A DNA stretch of 64,000 bases from an uncultured Ferrovibrio sp. Lineage in GTDB: Bacteria > Pseudomonadota > Alphaproteobacteria > Ferrovibrionales > Ferrovibrionaceae. The position numbers and the translations under genes are program-made. Below, one piece after another: positions 15,965 to 24,989 of this stretch; position 1 is the first letter of the stretch; every line of letters begins with the position of its first letter. The notes under the pieces were generated by a model. The model worked only from the letters and a program-made list of their open reading frames with translations. It was not told where the DNA came from and searched no databases. The stretch covers positions 75,205 to 139,204 of the forward strand of contig NZ_CALGPC010000012.1 in NCBI RefSeq assembly GCF_937960835.1, read 5' to 3'.

Positions 15965-17503
15965 TTACACCCCTTCTTTCTGCAGCGCCGCGCGCAACTC
16001 CGTCTTCAGCACCTTGCCGTAATTGTTCTTCGGCAGAGCGTCGATGAAGCGGTACTGCTTCGGCCGCTTGAAGCGCGCGATGTTGTCCAGGCAAAGCCTG
16101 TCCAGCATCTGCGGCGTCAGCGCCGCGCCGTTGCGCGGCACCACGAAGGCGACTACCTCCTCGCCCCAGTCGGGATGCGGCTTGCCGACGACGGAGACCT
16201 CGCTGACATCGGGATGCTGCAGCAGCACTTCCTCCACCTCACGCGGATAGATGTTGCTGCCGCCCGAAATGATCATGTCCTTCGAGCGATCCTTCAGCGT
16301 CAGCCAACCATCTTCGTCGAAGCTGCCCATATCGCCGGTATGCAGCCAGCCATTGCGCAAGGTCTGCGCGGTCGCTTCCGGGTTCTTCCAGTAGCCCGCC
16401 ATCACCACAGGCCCGCGGCAGATCACCTCGCCGATCTCCCCCGGCGGCAAAGGCCTGTCGTCGGCGTCGACCACGCGCACTTCCACATCCGTACGCGCCA
16501 CGCCGGCCGAGCCCAGCCGCTCGCGATAGCGCGGATGCCCGTCATCGAGATGCATCTGCTTGTCCATGCCGGTGATGGTCATCGGCGCCTCGCCCTGGCC
16601 GTAGATCTGCGCCAGCTTCGGCCCCAGCACGTTCATCGCATCCACCAGATCGGCGACATACATCGGCCCGCCGCCATAGACGATGGTTTTCAGGTTGTCG
16701 GTCTTGGCCGTTGCGATCTGCGGCGCATGGATCAGACGATGCACCATGGTCGGCGCGAAGAAGAAGCTGCAATGCCTCCAATGCGCGATCAGGTCCAAAG
16801 TTTCGGCCGGATCGAAGCCGCCGCTATCGGGCACGATCTGATTGGCGCCGCGCGCGACATGCGGCAGGCCATACAGCCCCGAGCCATGGCTGATCGCGGC
16901 GCAATGGATGATGCAGTCGGTGGGATCGACGCGGTCCACATCGGCGAAATAGTTCATCGTCGCCGACCACAGATTGCGATGCGTCAGCATCGCGCCTTTG
17001 GGCCGCCCCGTGGTGCCTGAAGTATAAAACAGCCAGGCCAGCGCATCAGGGCTGATCCCGTCGTTGAACGGAACTGCGTCTGCCTCATAAAGCTTGGCGT
17101 AATCGCGCTCGCCCATCACGATCACGCGCTGCAGTGTCTTGATGTCCTTTGTCAGCGGCAGGAGATCCTCGGCCAGTTCTGCTGATACGATGGCCAGCTT
17201 GGCTTCAGAGTTTTCGATGATCCAGGCCGTCTCGCGCGCATGCAGCTTGGCATTGATCGGCACCGCCGCCAGCCCCGCATGCCAGACCGCAAACAGCAGC
17301 TCCCAGTATTCGGGCGTGTTCTTCAGAAACAGTGCGACGCGGTCGCCGGGCTGAAGGTTGGCCGCTGCGATCAGGCCGCCCGCCAGTTTCGGCACGCGCT
17401 GGCCCATCTGACCGTATGAGAGGCGAATGTCGCGGCCGACCGACAGCGCCGGGCGCTCAGCCCAGGTCTTGGCCGCGCGATGCAAAAGATACGCGATATT
17501 CAT
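15965..17503 (-). CDS. AMP-forming acyl-CoA synthetase (long-chain or aromatic acid type)
   Basis: A 512-residue ANL enzyme. The adenylate loop LFYTSGTTGRPKGAMLTHRN is at about residue 160, with QIYGQGEAPMTI and WLHTGDMGSFDEDGWL further on. The C-terminal motifs are DRSKDMIISGGSNIYPREVEEVL and NNYGKVLKTELR. It is transcribed alone. It is only distantly similar to the ligase at 7810, so the two probably serve different acids. Confidence 0.92.
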   Translation of the reverse strand: MNIAYLLHRAAKTWAERPALSVGRDIRLSYGQMGQRVPKLAGGLIAAANLQPGDRVALFLKNTPEYWELLFAVWHAGLAAVPINAKLHARETAWIIENSEAKLAIVSAELAEDLLPLTKDIKTLQRVIVMGERDYAKLYEADAVPFNDGISPDALAWLFYTSGTTGRPKGAMLTHRNLWSATMNYFADVDRVDPTDCIIHCAAISHGSGLYGLPHVARGANQIVPDSGGFDPAETLDLIAHWRHCSFFFAPTMVHRLIHAPQIATAKTDNLKTIVYGGGPMYVADLVDAMNVLGPKLAQIYGQGEAPMTITGMDKQMHLDDGHPRYRERLGSAGVARTDVEVRVVDADDRPLPPGEIGEVICRGPVVMAGYWKNPEATAQTLRNGWLHTGDMGSFDEDGWLTLKDRSKDMIISGGSNIYPREVEEVLLQHPDVSEVSVVGKPHPDWGEEVVAFVVPRNGAALTPQMLDRLCLDNIARFKRPKQYRFIDALPKNNYGKVLKTELRAALQKEGV

Positions 17504-17576
17504 CGTCTTCCCGGGTTTTTCGTTTCCTCGGGAAGAATGTTACGCGTAAGACGGCGAGGCTGAAAAGCCCGGACGT

Positions 17577-18446
17577 TCAGGCGTGGTATTCGGTCTGCAC
17601 CAGGCCTTCGTCGGGCGAGAAACGGTTATGGTATTTCGGCGCGATCCGCTCCACCGGCAGCAGGATGAACACATCCGTGGTGCCGAATTGCATATCGACC
17701 ACCGCGCCATCGCCGATATAGGCGCCAAGCCGCAGGTAGGCCTTGATCAGCGGCGGCAGCGCATGCAGCGCGGCGCGCAGGTTGATCTGGTCGGGCGGCA
17801 GAAGGTTCATCGGCTGATACCGCTCGGGCAGCGCGCGCACGCGCCACTCTTCCGGCGGCAGGTGATGAGCATGGAGATAGCTTAGGCCCAGCGCATGCTC
17901 CTGCGGATCGGTGCCCGGGAAGGAGGCGCAGCCGAACATGAAGCTGATGCCATGGTCGGCGACGTAAGTGGAGATGCCGCGCCACAGCAGCTGGATTGTC
18001 GCATTGGTGCGATAGTCGCGGTGCACGCAGGAACGGCCAAGCTCCAGCAGGCCGCCGCTGGCACCGACATAATCCAGCATCGGCTGCAGATCGTATTCGG
18101 AGGCCGAATAGAAACCGCCATGCATCTCCGCCACGCTGCGGCGCAGCAGGCGGTAGGTGCCAACCGCCCGGTCGCCATCGGGACGCGAGCGGTCGAAGAC
18201 CATCAGGTGGTCGCACAGCGTGTCGAACTGGTCGAAGTCAAGGCCCAGCCGCGCCATCTCAGGCGAAGGCTTCGCCGCCATTTCCTCGTAGAAGACCTGG
18301 TACCGAAGACGCTGCGCGGCCGCGATGTCTTCGGGGCTCCGGGTCAGCCGCACCTCGAAGCGTCCATCGGCGGACACGCACTGCCAGCCACTCCGTGGCA
18401 AACGGGACGCAGGTACAGCCGAAGGAACGGAGAGGGGCAGTTGCAT
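17577..18446 (-). CDS. olsB: OlsB-like L-ornithine N-alpha-acyltransferase (GNAT/hemolysin-like fold)
   Basis: A protein of about 289 residues of the Acetyltransf_5 family. EVRLTRSPEDIAAAQRLRYQVFYEEM, GTYRLLRR, LELGRSCVHRDYR and FMFGCASFPGTDP match OlsB, which transfers a 3-hydroxyacyl group from acyl carrier protein to ornithine as the first step of ornithine-lipid synthesis. These membrane lipids are common in Alphaproteobacteria. Related proteins are often annotated as hemolysins. The frame opens at 18473; the ATG at 18446 has GGAG seven bases ahead. The second enzyme, OlsA, is not in the window. Confidence 0.8.
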   Translation of the reverse strand: MQLPLSVPSAVPASRLPRSGWQCVSADGRFEVRLTRSPEDIAAAQRLRYQVFYEEMAAKPSPEMARLGLDFDQFDTLCDHLMVFDRSRPDGDRAVGTYRLLRRSVAEMHGGFYSASEYDLQPMLDYVGASGGLLELGRSCVHRDYRTNATIQLLWRGISTYVADHGISFMFGCASFPGTDPQEHALGLSYLHAHHLPPEEWRVRALPERYQPMNLLPPDQINLRAALHALPPLIKAYLRLGAYIGDGAVVDMQFGTTDVFILLPVERIAPKYHNRFSPDEGLVQTEYHA

Positions 18447-18628
18447 GTTCATGCTCCGACTATGGCCATACACTGTGTAGCAAAGGTGTCAAATATATGA
18501 CAGATTTGCTAAATCTCGTCCGCAATAAAATATCTAGCGAGTAAAGTCCAGCTCTCACCCCAAGATATGGGGCGACGCCTGTCACATAACCGATTGACGG
18601 CGCGAGGACAGTTTTAATCCGTATAATG

Positions 18629-20008
18629 TCAGTCTTCCGCCAGAAGCGTCTGGCCGGGGCGCGTTTCAGCTACCCGTGTCGCCGCCCCACGCCGCGTCAG
18701 CCAGGCCAGCAGAAGCAGTCCCGGGATCGCCGCGATAGTGGTGGCGACAAAGAAAAGCGGCCAGCCCAGCGGCTCGGCGATGAAGCCGGCATAGGACGAC
18801 AGCACCGTCCGCGCCACCGCCGTCAGAGAGGACAACAGCGCATATTGCGTCGCCGTGTAGGCAACATCGCAAAGCGCCGAGAGATAAGCCACCAAAGCCG
18901 CCGTGCCCATGCCGCCGGCGAGGTTTTCCACGCCCACCGTGAGCGCCAGGAACCACAGGTCGTTGCCCTGCATCGCCAGCACGGCAAACAGAAGGTTGGA
19001 GATCATCTGCAGGATGCCGCAGACCCATAGCGAGCGATACAGCCCGACCGCCTGCATCAGCCAGCCGCCCAAAAACAGGCCCGCCATGGTGGCGACGAAG
19101 CCGTAAAGCTTGCTGACCTCGGCGATCTCCGCCTTGGTGAAGCCGATATTCAGATAGAAGCTGGTGGCCAGCACGCCGGCCAGGCTGTCACCCAGCTTGA
19201 ACAGCATCACGAACAACAGGATGCCGACCCAGCCCTTGCGCGTCATGAATTGCAGCAACGGCCCGGCGACGCTGGCATAAAGCCAGGCCATCACCCTGGC
19301 GACAGCGCCCGACAGATGCGGACGTTCCGCCAGCCAAGCCTCGGCCTCGGCAAAGCGCCGCTCGGCATCGCCGCGCGGCTTGGCGGCCGGCTCTCCCACC
19401 AGCAGAACAGTGACCGCGCCGATCACCAGCAATGCCGCCATCGCGAAATAGACCAGCGACCAGTCGAGAAGCGTCGCGAGATACAGCGCGCCGGCCGAGG
19501 AGACCAGCATGCCGATGCGATAGCCGAAGACGATGGCGGCAGCGCCGGCGGCCAACTGGCGCTCTTCCAGGATTTCCACGCGCCAGGCATCGATCACAAT
19601 ATCCTGCGTGGCCGACATGAAGGCAACACCGACCGCGCAAAGCGCCGTCAGCATCAGCGCCTCGCCTGGATTGCTGACCGCCAGTCCGGCAATCGCCAGC
19701 ATCAGCAAGGCTTGCGAGAAGATCAGCCAGCCGCGGCGACGGCCGAACAGACGCGTCAGCCCCGGCAAAGGCAGCCGGTCGACCAAAGGCGCCCAGAGGA
19801 ATTTCAGCGTGTAGGGTACGCCGACAAGCGCGAACAGGCCGATCGATTGCAGGGACGCGCCCGATTCGGTGAGCCAGGCCTGCAGGGTCTGGCCGGTCAG
19901 CGCCAGAGGCAGTCCCGACGCGAAGCCGAGGACCGCGATGGCCAGCACGCGGCGATCGCGGTAGACCGCGAAAGCCGCAAGCCAGTCACGCAGGCGCTGA
20001 ACCGCCAC
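18629..20008 (-). CDS. ampG: AmpG-family MFS permease
   Basis: A 459-residue polytopic membrane protein with about 12 hydrophobic segments. LAIAVLGFASGLPLALTGQTLQAWL, YTLKFLWAPLVDRLPLP, FGRRRGWL and FMSATQDIVIDAWRVE are the classic AmpG signature. AmpG imports anhydro-muropeptides for cell-wall recycling, although some family members carry other solutes. The start lies three bases after the stop of the propionyl-CoA synthetase on the same strand, so the two are probably cotranscribed, an unusual pairing with no obvious functional link. Confidence 0.88.
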   Translation of the reverse strand: MAVQRLRDWLAAFAVYRDRRVLAIAVLGFASGLPLALTGQTLQAWLTESGASLQSIGLFALVGVPYTLKFLWAPLVDRLPLPGLTRLFGRRRGWLIFSQALLMLAIAGLAVSNPGEALMLTALCAVGVAFMSATQDIVIDAWRVEILEERQLAAGAAAIVFGYRIGMLVSSAGALYLATLLDWSLVYFAMAALLVIGAVTVLLVGEPAAKPRGDAERRFAEAEAWLAERPHLSGAVARVMAWLYASVAGPLLQFMTRKGWVGILLFVMLFKLGDSLAGVLATSFYLNIGFTKAEIAEVSKLYGFVATMAGLFLGGWLMQAVGLYRSLWVCGILQMISNLLFAVLAMQGNDLWFLALTVGVENLAGGMGTAALVAYLSALCDVAYTATQYALLSSLTAVARTVLSSYAGFIAEPLGWPLFFVATTIAAIPGLLLLAWLTRRGAATRVAETRPGQTLLAED

Positions 20009-20011
20009 TAT

Positions 20012-21913
20012 TTACGGCCGCTTGGCATAGCCGAGCGGCTTCAGCGCCTCGCCGATCTCGCTCAGGATGGCGGGATCATCGATGGTGGCGGGCATGCGAT
20101 ACTCTTGCGCGTCGGCGATCTTCTGCATGGTGCCGCGCAGTATCTTGCCGGAGCGCGTTTTCGGCAACCGTTTCACCACCACGGCCTGCTTGAATGCTGC
20201 CACGGGACCGATTTTCTCGCGGACGAGCTGGACCAGTTCCTGCACGATCTGATCTTCCGGCCGCGACACGCCGGCCTTGAGCACCACGAAGCCGAGCGGC
20301 ACCTGCCCCTTGAGCTGATCGGCGACGCCAACCACGGCGCATTCGGCCACATCGGGATGCGAGGCCAGCACTTCCTCCATGCCGCCGGTGGACAACCGGT
20401 GCCCGGCGACATTGATGATGTCGTCGGTGCGGCTCATGATGAAGATATAGCCGTCCTCATCGATGTAGCCCGCATCGCCGGTGTTGTAATAGCCGGGGAA
20501 ACGCGTGAGGTAGCTCTTCTTGAAGCCCTCGTCGTTGTTCCACAAGGTCGGCAGGCAGCCCGGCGGCAGCGGCAGCTTGATGACGATATTGCCGATATCG
20601 CCCGGCTTCACCGGCTGGCCATCATCATCGAGGATGCGGACATCGTAGCCAGGCACGATCTTGGTCGGCGAGCCATGCTTGACCGGCAGAAGCTCGATGC
20701 CCGTGCAGTTCGCGGCAATCGGCCAGCCGGTTTCGGTCTGCCACCAGTGATCGATCACCGGCCGCTTCAGATTGTCTTCCGCCCAGCGCACGGTATCGGG
20801 ATCGGCGCGCTCGCCGGCCAGAAACAGCGTCCGGAACTGAGTGAGATCGTATTTCTTCAGCAGTTCGGCCTTCGGATCTTCCTTCTTGATCGCACGGAAG
20901 GCGGTCGGCGCCGTGAACAAGGCCGCGACCTTATGCTGTTCGATCACGCGCCAATAGGCGCCGGCATCCGGCGTGCCGACCGGCTTGCCTTCGTACAGCA
21001 CCGTCGTGCAGCCGTAGAGCAGCGGCGCATAGACGATGTAGGAGTGACCAACCACCCAGCCGACATCGGAAGCCGCCCAATAGACCTCGCCCGGCTTCAT
21101 GCCATAGACGTTCTTCATCGACCAATGCAGCGCCACCATATGGCCGCCGTTGTGGCGCACAACGCCCTTCGGCACACCCGTGGTGCCGGAGGTGTAGAGG
21201 ATGTAAAGCGGATCGGTAGCGGCAACCGGAACGCAATCGGCCGGAGCGGCCTTCTCAACCTCCGACGCGAAATCGAAATCGCGGCCTTCTTGCAGCGGCG
21301 CCTGATACATCGGGCGCTGGAAAATGAAGCAGCATTCCGGCTTATGCGTCGCTATGGCGATGGCCTGATCGAGCAGCGGCTTGTATTCGACGACACGCCC
21401 CGGCTCGAGACCACAGGACGACGCGATCACCATCTTCGGCTTGCAATCGTCGATGCGGGTGGCGAGTTCGCGTGGCGCGAAACCGCCGAATACCACCGAG
21501 TGGATGGCGCCGATGCGGGCGCAGGCCAGCATCGCCATCACCGCTTCCGGCGTCATCGCCATGTAGATGATCACGCGATCGCCCTTGGTCACGCCGCGCG
21601 CCTTCATCGCGCCCGCCAGCTTGGCGACGGCATCGCGCAACTCGGTGTTGCTGTAGGTGCGGATCGTGTCGGTAACCGGCGAATCGTAGATCAGCGCCGC
21701 ACGGTCGCCATGGCCTGCCTCGATATGCCGGTCCAGCGCATTATAGCAGGTATTCGTCTCGGCCCCGACGAACCACCGGTAAAACGGCGGCGAGCCGGCA
21801 TCCAGCACCTGGTCCCAGGTCTTGTACCAATGCAGCTGACTGGCCGCGTCGGCCCAGAATTTTTCCGGGTCCGCCATAGCGGCGGCATAAACCTGATCAT
21901 ACTGGCTTGCCAT
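20012..21913 (-). CDS. prpE: Propionyl-CoA/acetyl-CoA synthetase
   Basis: A 633-residue AMP-forming ligase, the usual PrpE length. N-terminal WYKTWDQVLD, YNALDRHIEAG, the region GAIHSVVFGGFAPRELATRIDD, the adenylate loop ILYTSGTTGVPKGVVRHNGGH and the C-terminal SGKILRGTMQKIAD identify the PrpE/Acs group. The likely reaction is propionate + ATP + CoA to propionyl-CoA, with acetate as an alternative. A very long opposite-strand frame (924 codons) over this gene is a shadow. Confidence 0.9.
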   Translation of the reverse strand: MASQYDQVYAAAMADPEKFWADAASQLHWYKTWDQVLDAGSPPFYRWFVGAETNTCYNALDRHIEAGHGDRAALIYDSPVTDTIRTYSNTELRDAVAKLAGAMKARGVTKGDRVIIYMAMTPEAVMAMLACARIGAIHSVVFGGFAPRELATRIDDCKPKMVIASSCGLEPGRVVEYKPLLDQAIAIATHKPECCFIFQRPMYQAPLQEGRDFDFASEVEKAAPADCVPVAATDPLYILYTSGTTGVPKGVVRHNGGHMVALHWSMKNVYGMKPGEVYWAASDVGWVVGHSYIVYAPLLYGCTTVLYEGKPVGTPDAGAYWRVIEQHKVAALFTAPTAFRAIKKEDPKAELLKKYDLTQFRTLFLAGERADPDTVRWAEDNLKRPVIDHWWQTETGWPIAANCTGIELLPVKHGSPTKIVPGYDVRILDDDGQPVKPGDIGNIVIKLPLPPGCLPTLWNNDEGFKKSYLTRFPGYYNTGDAGYIDEDGYIFIMSRTDDIINVAGHRLSTGGMEEVLASHPDVAECAVVGVADQLKGQVPLGFVVLKAGVSRPEDQIVQELVQLVREKIGPVAAFKQAVVVKRLPKTRSGKILRGTMQKIADAQEYRMPATIDDPAILSEIGEALKPLGYAKRP

Positions 21914-22047
21914 GTGTTCCTCCCGACTAACGCCGCTTTCTGCTTCTGCGGCTTTTGTTCGCCGATCTATAGCAGAGGTCGGCGTCGCAGAATAAGGCTC
22001 TTGTCCGGCCCTATAGCGCCTTGATCTCGGTCAAGCGCAGCGGCTGA

Positions 22048-22557
22048 TCACGCCCGAAGGATTTGCACGGCGGCCCTGGCCGGCACCGCCGCCAGCAATG
22101 CCTGCAGATCGGGCAGCGCCAAGGCTATACAGCCTTCTGTGCCGGTGTAATCCGGCCGCGCGACATGCATGAAAATGGCGCTGCCCAGGCCCGGAATCGG
22201 AGGATCGTCGTTATGGCCCAGTTCGACGATGATGTCGTAGACGTGATCCTTTCGCCAAAGCTTCTCATGGCTTGCGGCATAAGGCAGCTTCACGGGCCGG
22301 TTATAGGCGGGATCGGCCGGATCGTCGCACCAGCCATCGAGCGGATCGAGTGGACGGATCGGCAATCGTGTTGCCGGCGCCTGCAACCGGTCAGGACGAT
22401 ACATGACCTGCCGCAAAGGATAACGTCCCAGCGGGGTGGCGCCATCGCCTTCGCGCTTATCCGCCTCGGGCTTGCAGCCGCCTTTGCCCAGCGCGCAACG
22501 AAAGCGCAATCCGCCGAAGCGCAGCCAGCCGTCGGAGGTCACCAGGATATCGATCAT
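22048..22557 (-). CDS. L,D-transpeptidase (YkuD-fold) family protein
   Basis: A 169-residue protein matching the small cytoplasmic-type YkuD family. HVARPDYTGTEGCIAL carries the catalytic His and Cys, and KREGDGATPLGRYPLRQVMYR is the usual N-terminal motif. L,D-transpeptidases crosslink peptidoglycan or attach proteins to it; no signal peptide is seen here, so the site of action is uncertain. The ATG at 22557 was chosen because the domain begins immediately (MIDILVTSDGWLRF). It lies 38 bases downstream of the hypothetical gene on the same strand. Confidence 0.82.
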   Translation of the reverse strand: MIDILVTSDGWLRFGGLRFRCALGKGGCKPEADKREGDGATPLGRYPLRQVMYRPDRLQAPATRLPIRPLDPLDGWCDDPADPAYNRPVKLPYAASHEKLWRKDHVYDIIVELGHNDDPPIPGLGSAIFMHVARPDYTGTEGCIALALPDLQALLAAVPARAAVQILRA

Positions 22558-22595
22558 GATGCGATGAAGCGGGATTCGCCGCCTCAGCGCAAGCC

Positions 22596-23609
22596 TTAGT
22601 AGCGCTGATCCACCTGAGAAGCCGTGCCGGAGCGGCGTTCGCGCTGCTGCTGCATGTCGAAATATTTCTGATAGGCAGCGGCGGCACGCTCGGCCCATTC
22701 GGCGGAACTCGGCGTTTCACCGCGGCGAGCCGTACCTTGCGCGGCCGGAGCAGCGTGGATGCCAAACTTGCTGACCGCATGCTGGCGGGTGACCGGCTGG
22801 GTGCCGACGCCGCGGGTTATGGTTCCGCCGCCTTGCGGGAAAGCCGCAAACCAGGTGCGGCCGTCGGCGGTATCCGAAGCAACAGCCGGCGTGGCCTTGG
22901 CTGGGGCGACATTCCCCTGCAAGCGGCGCGCATGCGCGGCCAGGATCGCGGAGGGATCGGTCAATTGCGCGGCATCGCTATTGGCCCGGCGCCGGGACTT
23001 TCTGTGCTGAGACTCGATCTCGGCCGTCTCATTGGCCATCTCTTCGCCGCGCCTGCGCTGCTCGGACTCACCTTCTTCCTCGCGGCGCCGGACGGTGAGT
23101 TTCATGTCGCTTTGCGGCAACGGCGGCTGAATCGCCGCGGTCAGCTCAGGCGGCACCCGATCTGTCGGCGGCGCTTCGGCCACCTGGACAGCCGGTTCGG
23201 ATTTGTCCGTCGGACCGATATCAATGCCCAGCATGGCCAGCGCATGTTCGCCGGGATCCTTGCCGGTGCTTTCCTCCACCATCGCGCCGATCAGCGAGAT
23301 GGCGACGCCGATAGGTCCGCCGAACAGGCCACCACCGGCGATCCGGGCGCCCGGATCGATGGTATCGCCCGTGATCGCCCGATAAACGGTCGAGACCACC
23401 GGGATATGCTGAAGCGGGTTGATGATGTCGAGGAAATCCCAGAACGAGAAACCGTCCTTGCCAAACAGGCCGTCCGATGCACGCGCCTTCCCCTCGGCTG
23501 CCGTCGCCTGTTCGGTCGGCAACCGGCTTGTCTGCCGGGGAAAATCGAGCACCAGATCGTTCAAGACAGCACCGCCTTGGTCGTTACGGACCAGGGCGGT
23601 GCAAGCCAC
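22596..23609 (-). CDS. Conserved hypothetical protein with an INPLQHIPV-type domain
   Basis: A 337-residue protein. Residues about 50-125 form a domain reading FWDFLDIINPLQHIPV then TVYRAITGDTIDPGARIAGGGLFGG, with a glycine-rich hydrophobic segment (GPIGVAISLIG). I recall this domain in uncharacterised alphaproteobacterial proteins. The rest is low-complexity, Arg/Glu- and Ala/Pro-rich and probably disordered. The frame starts at a GTG with no clear ribosome site; a TTG or GTG some 15 codons later is possible. It lies between ribA-like and L,D-transpeptidase genes on the same strand. The function is unknown. Confidence 0.65.
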   Translation of the reverse strand: MACTALVRNDQGGAVLNDLVLDFPRQTSRLPTEQATAAEGKARASDGLFGKDGFSFWDFLDIINPLQHIPVVSTVYRAITGDTIDPGARIAGGGLFGGPIGVAISLIGAMVEESTGKDPGEHALAMLGIDIGPTDKSEPAVQVAEAPPTDRVPPELTAAIQPPLPQSDMKLTVRRREEEGESEQRRRGEEMANETAEIESQHRKSRRRANSDAAQLTDPSAILAAHARRLQGNVAPAKATPAVASDTADGRTWFAAFPQGGGTITRGVGTQPVTRQHAVSKFGIHAAPAAQGTARRGETPSSAEWAERAAAAYQKYFDMQQQRERRSGTASQVDQRY

Positions 23610-23686
23610 GGGCCAGAAATCAGCCCATATAAATCAATACGTTAATATTGCGAGATCCGGGAAGCTGGGCAAATCCTGCCGGGTAC

Positions 23687-24796
23687 TTACAGATAGTGGC
23701 CCGACTTCTTCCGCTTGGCCGCCAGATAGGCCTCGTTATGGGCATTGGGGGGAAATTTATGGGCGACCCGCTCGACCACCTCGATGCCGCAGGCAGCCAG
23801 GCCTTTGACCTTTTCCGGGTTGTTGGTCAGCAGCCGCACCCGGGTGAAACCGAGCCTCCGCAGCATGTTGGCCGCGGGCAGGAACCACCGCTCGTCGGCA
23901 TCGAAGCCGAGCCGCTGATTGGCTTCAACCGTATCGAAGCCCTGGTCCTGCAACTGATAGGCACGGAGCTTGTTGACCAGCCCGATGCCGCGGCCTTCCT
24001 GCGCCAGATAAAGCAAAATGCCAGCACCAGCTTGGTTGATCGTGCGCACGGCGCCGCGCAACTGCTCGCCGCAATCGCAGCGCAGGCTGCCGAGCAGATC
24101 GCCAGTGAAGCATTCGGAATGCAGCCGGACGAGAACCGGCGCAGTCGGGTCAGGCTCGCCGATCACCAGCGCGAAATGCTCCTGCCGGCCATCGGCGGGA
24201 CGGAAAGCATAAAGCCGCGCGTTTTCCGCATCGGCGACCGGCAAACGTGCCTGACTGATCGGAACCAGCGTCTCGGCAGCGATGCGGTCATAGCTCTGCA
24301 CAGCGGCAGCGGGTACTTCGAGCATGCCGGGCGGCAAGGCTGCCTCGGCGGCGAGCGGAACATGCACCACCGCCGGCAGCAGGAAGGCGGTCTTGGCCAG
24401 CTTGATTGCCACAGCGGCGCTTTCGGGCGGCGCGGCCTTGATCCGCGTGAACGGACCGCGCAGCGGCGCCGCCAGATCGCGGCTGGCATCAGCGAGATCG
24501 CGGATCAGCGTGGCGCGCTCTTCCGGTGGAGCCGGCAGATCTGCCAGCGGCAAAAGAATGGGGTCATGACCGGTCGGCCCGATATGCAGCACGGCCGCAC
24601 GCGAGGCGGTCAACACCAGGGCTGCATCGGCGCTGAGCGCAGCGCATTGCGCCAGGACCGGCTCGGTCAGCGTTTCGGCCGCCAGGACCAAGGCCCGCTC
24701 CTGCCCCAGGGTCAACAAAATGGGCCGGCCGCGGCGGAGTTCATGGCCGGCACGGTCGACGGCAATCGCCGCTGCTTGCTGCTCAAAATCGGACAT
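23687..24796 (-). CDS. ribA: GTP cyclohydrolase II with divergent N-terminal DHBP-synthase-like domain
   Basis: A 369-residue protein. The C-terminal half is GTP cyclohydrolase II: LVRLHSECFTGDLLGSLRCDCGE (about residue 228) supplies the three zinc cysteines, followed by YLAQEGRGIGLVNKLRAYQLQD and LLTNNPEKV. It opens GTP to start riboflavin synthesis. The N-terminal half aligns in length with 3,4-dihydroxybutanone-phosphate synthase but lacks recognisable active-site motifs, so it is probably non-catalytic, as in other alphaproteobacterial RibA-like fusions. Confidence 0.88.
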   Translation of the reverse strand: MSDFEQQAAAIAVDRAGHELRRGRPILLTLGQERALVLAAETLTEPVLAQCAALSADAALVLTASRAAVLHIGPTGHDPILLPLADLPAPPEERATLIRDLADASRDLAAPLRGPFTRIKAAPPESAAVAIKLAKTAFLLPAVVHVPLAAEAALPPGMLEVPAAAVQSYDRIAAETLVPISQARLPVADAENARLYAFRPADGRQEHFALVIGEPDPTAPVLVRLHSECFTGDLLGSLRCDCGEQLRGAVRTINQAGAGILLYLAQEGRGIGLVNKLRAYQLQDQGFDTVEANQRLGFDADERWFLPAANMLRRLGFTRVRLLTNNPEKVKGLAACGIEVVERVAHKFPPNAHNEAYLAAKRKKSGHYL

Positions 24797-24989
24797 AGCC
24801 CGCCCGGTGTACGACGCTGAAAGAGGATCGGCAAGGCGCTTGGACTGTGACCGGGCGCACGACTGACTAGGCTGACGACACGGAAACGGGTGATTTGTCA
24901 GCGCTAATCGCTAAAGCTCATGGCGAATACTTGAGCCGGGCCGCCGCAGGCGGCAGACTCGTCGCGGCATTTTGGGGGGGAGGCAGAGC

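Noticed and set aside
19250..22024. A 924-codon open frame on the plus strand
   Set aside because: It lies opposite prpE and ampG, both with clear family motifs and correct lengths; the product is His/Arg/Gln-rich as expected for antisense of GC-rich genes.
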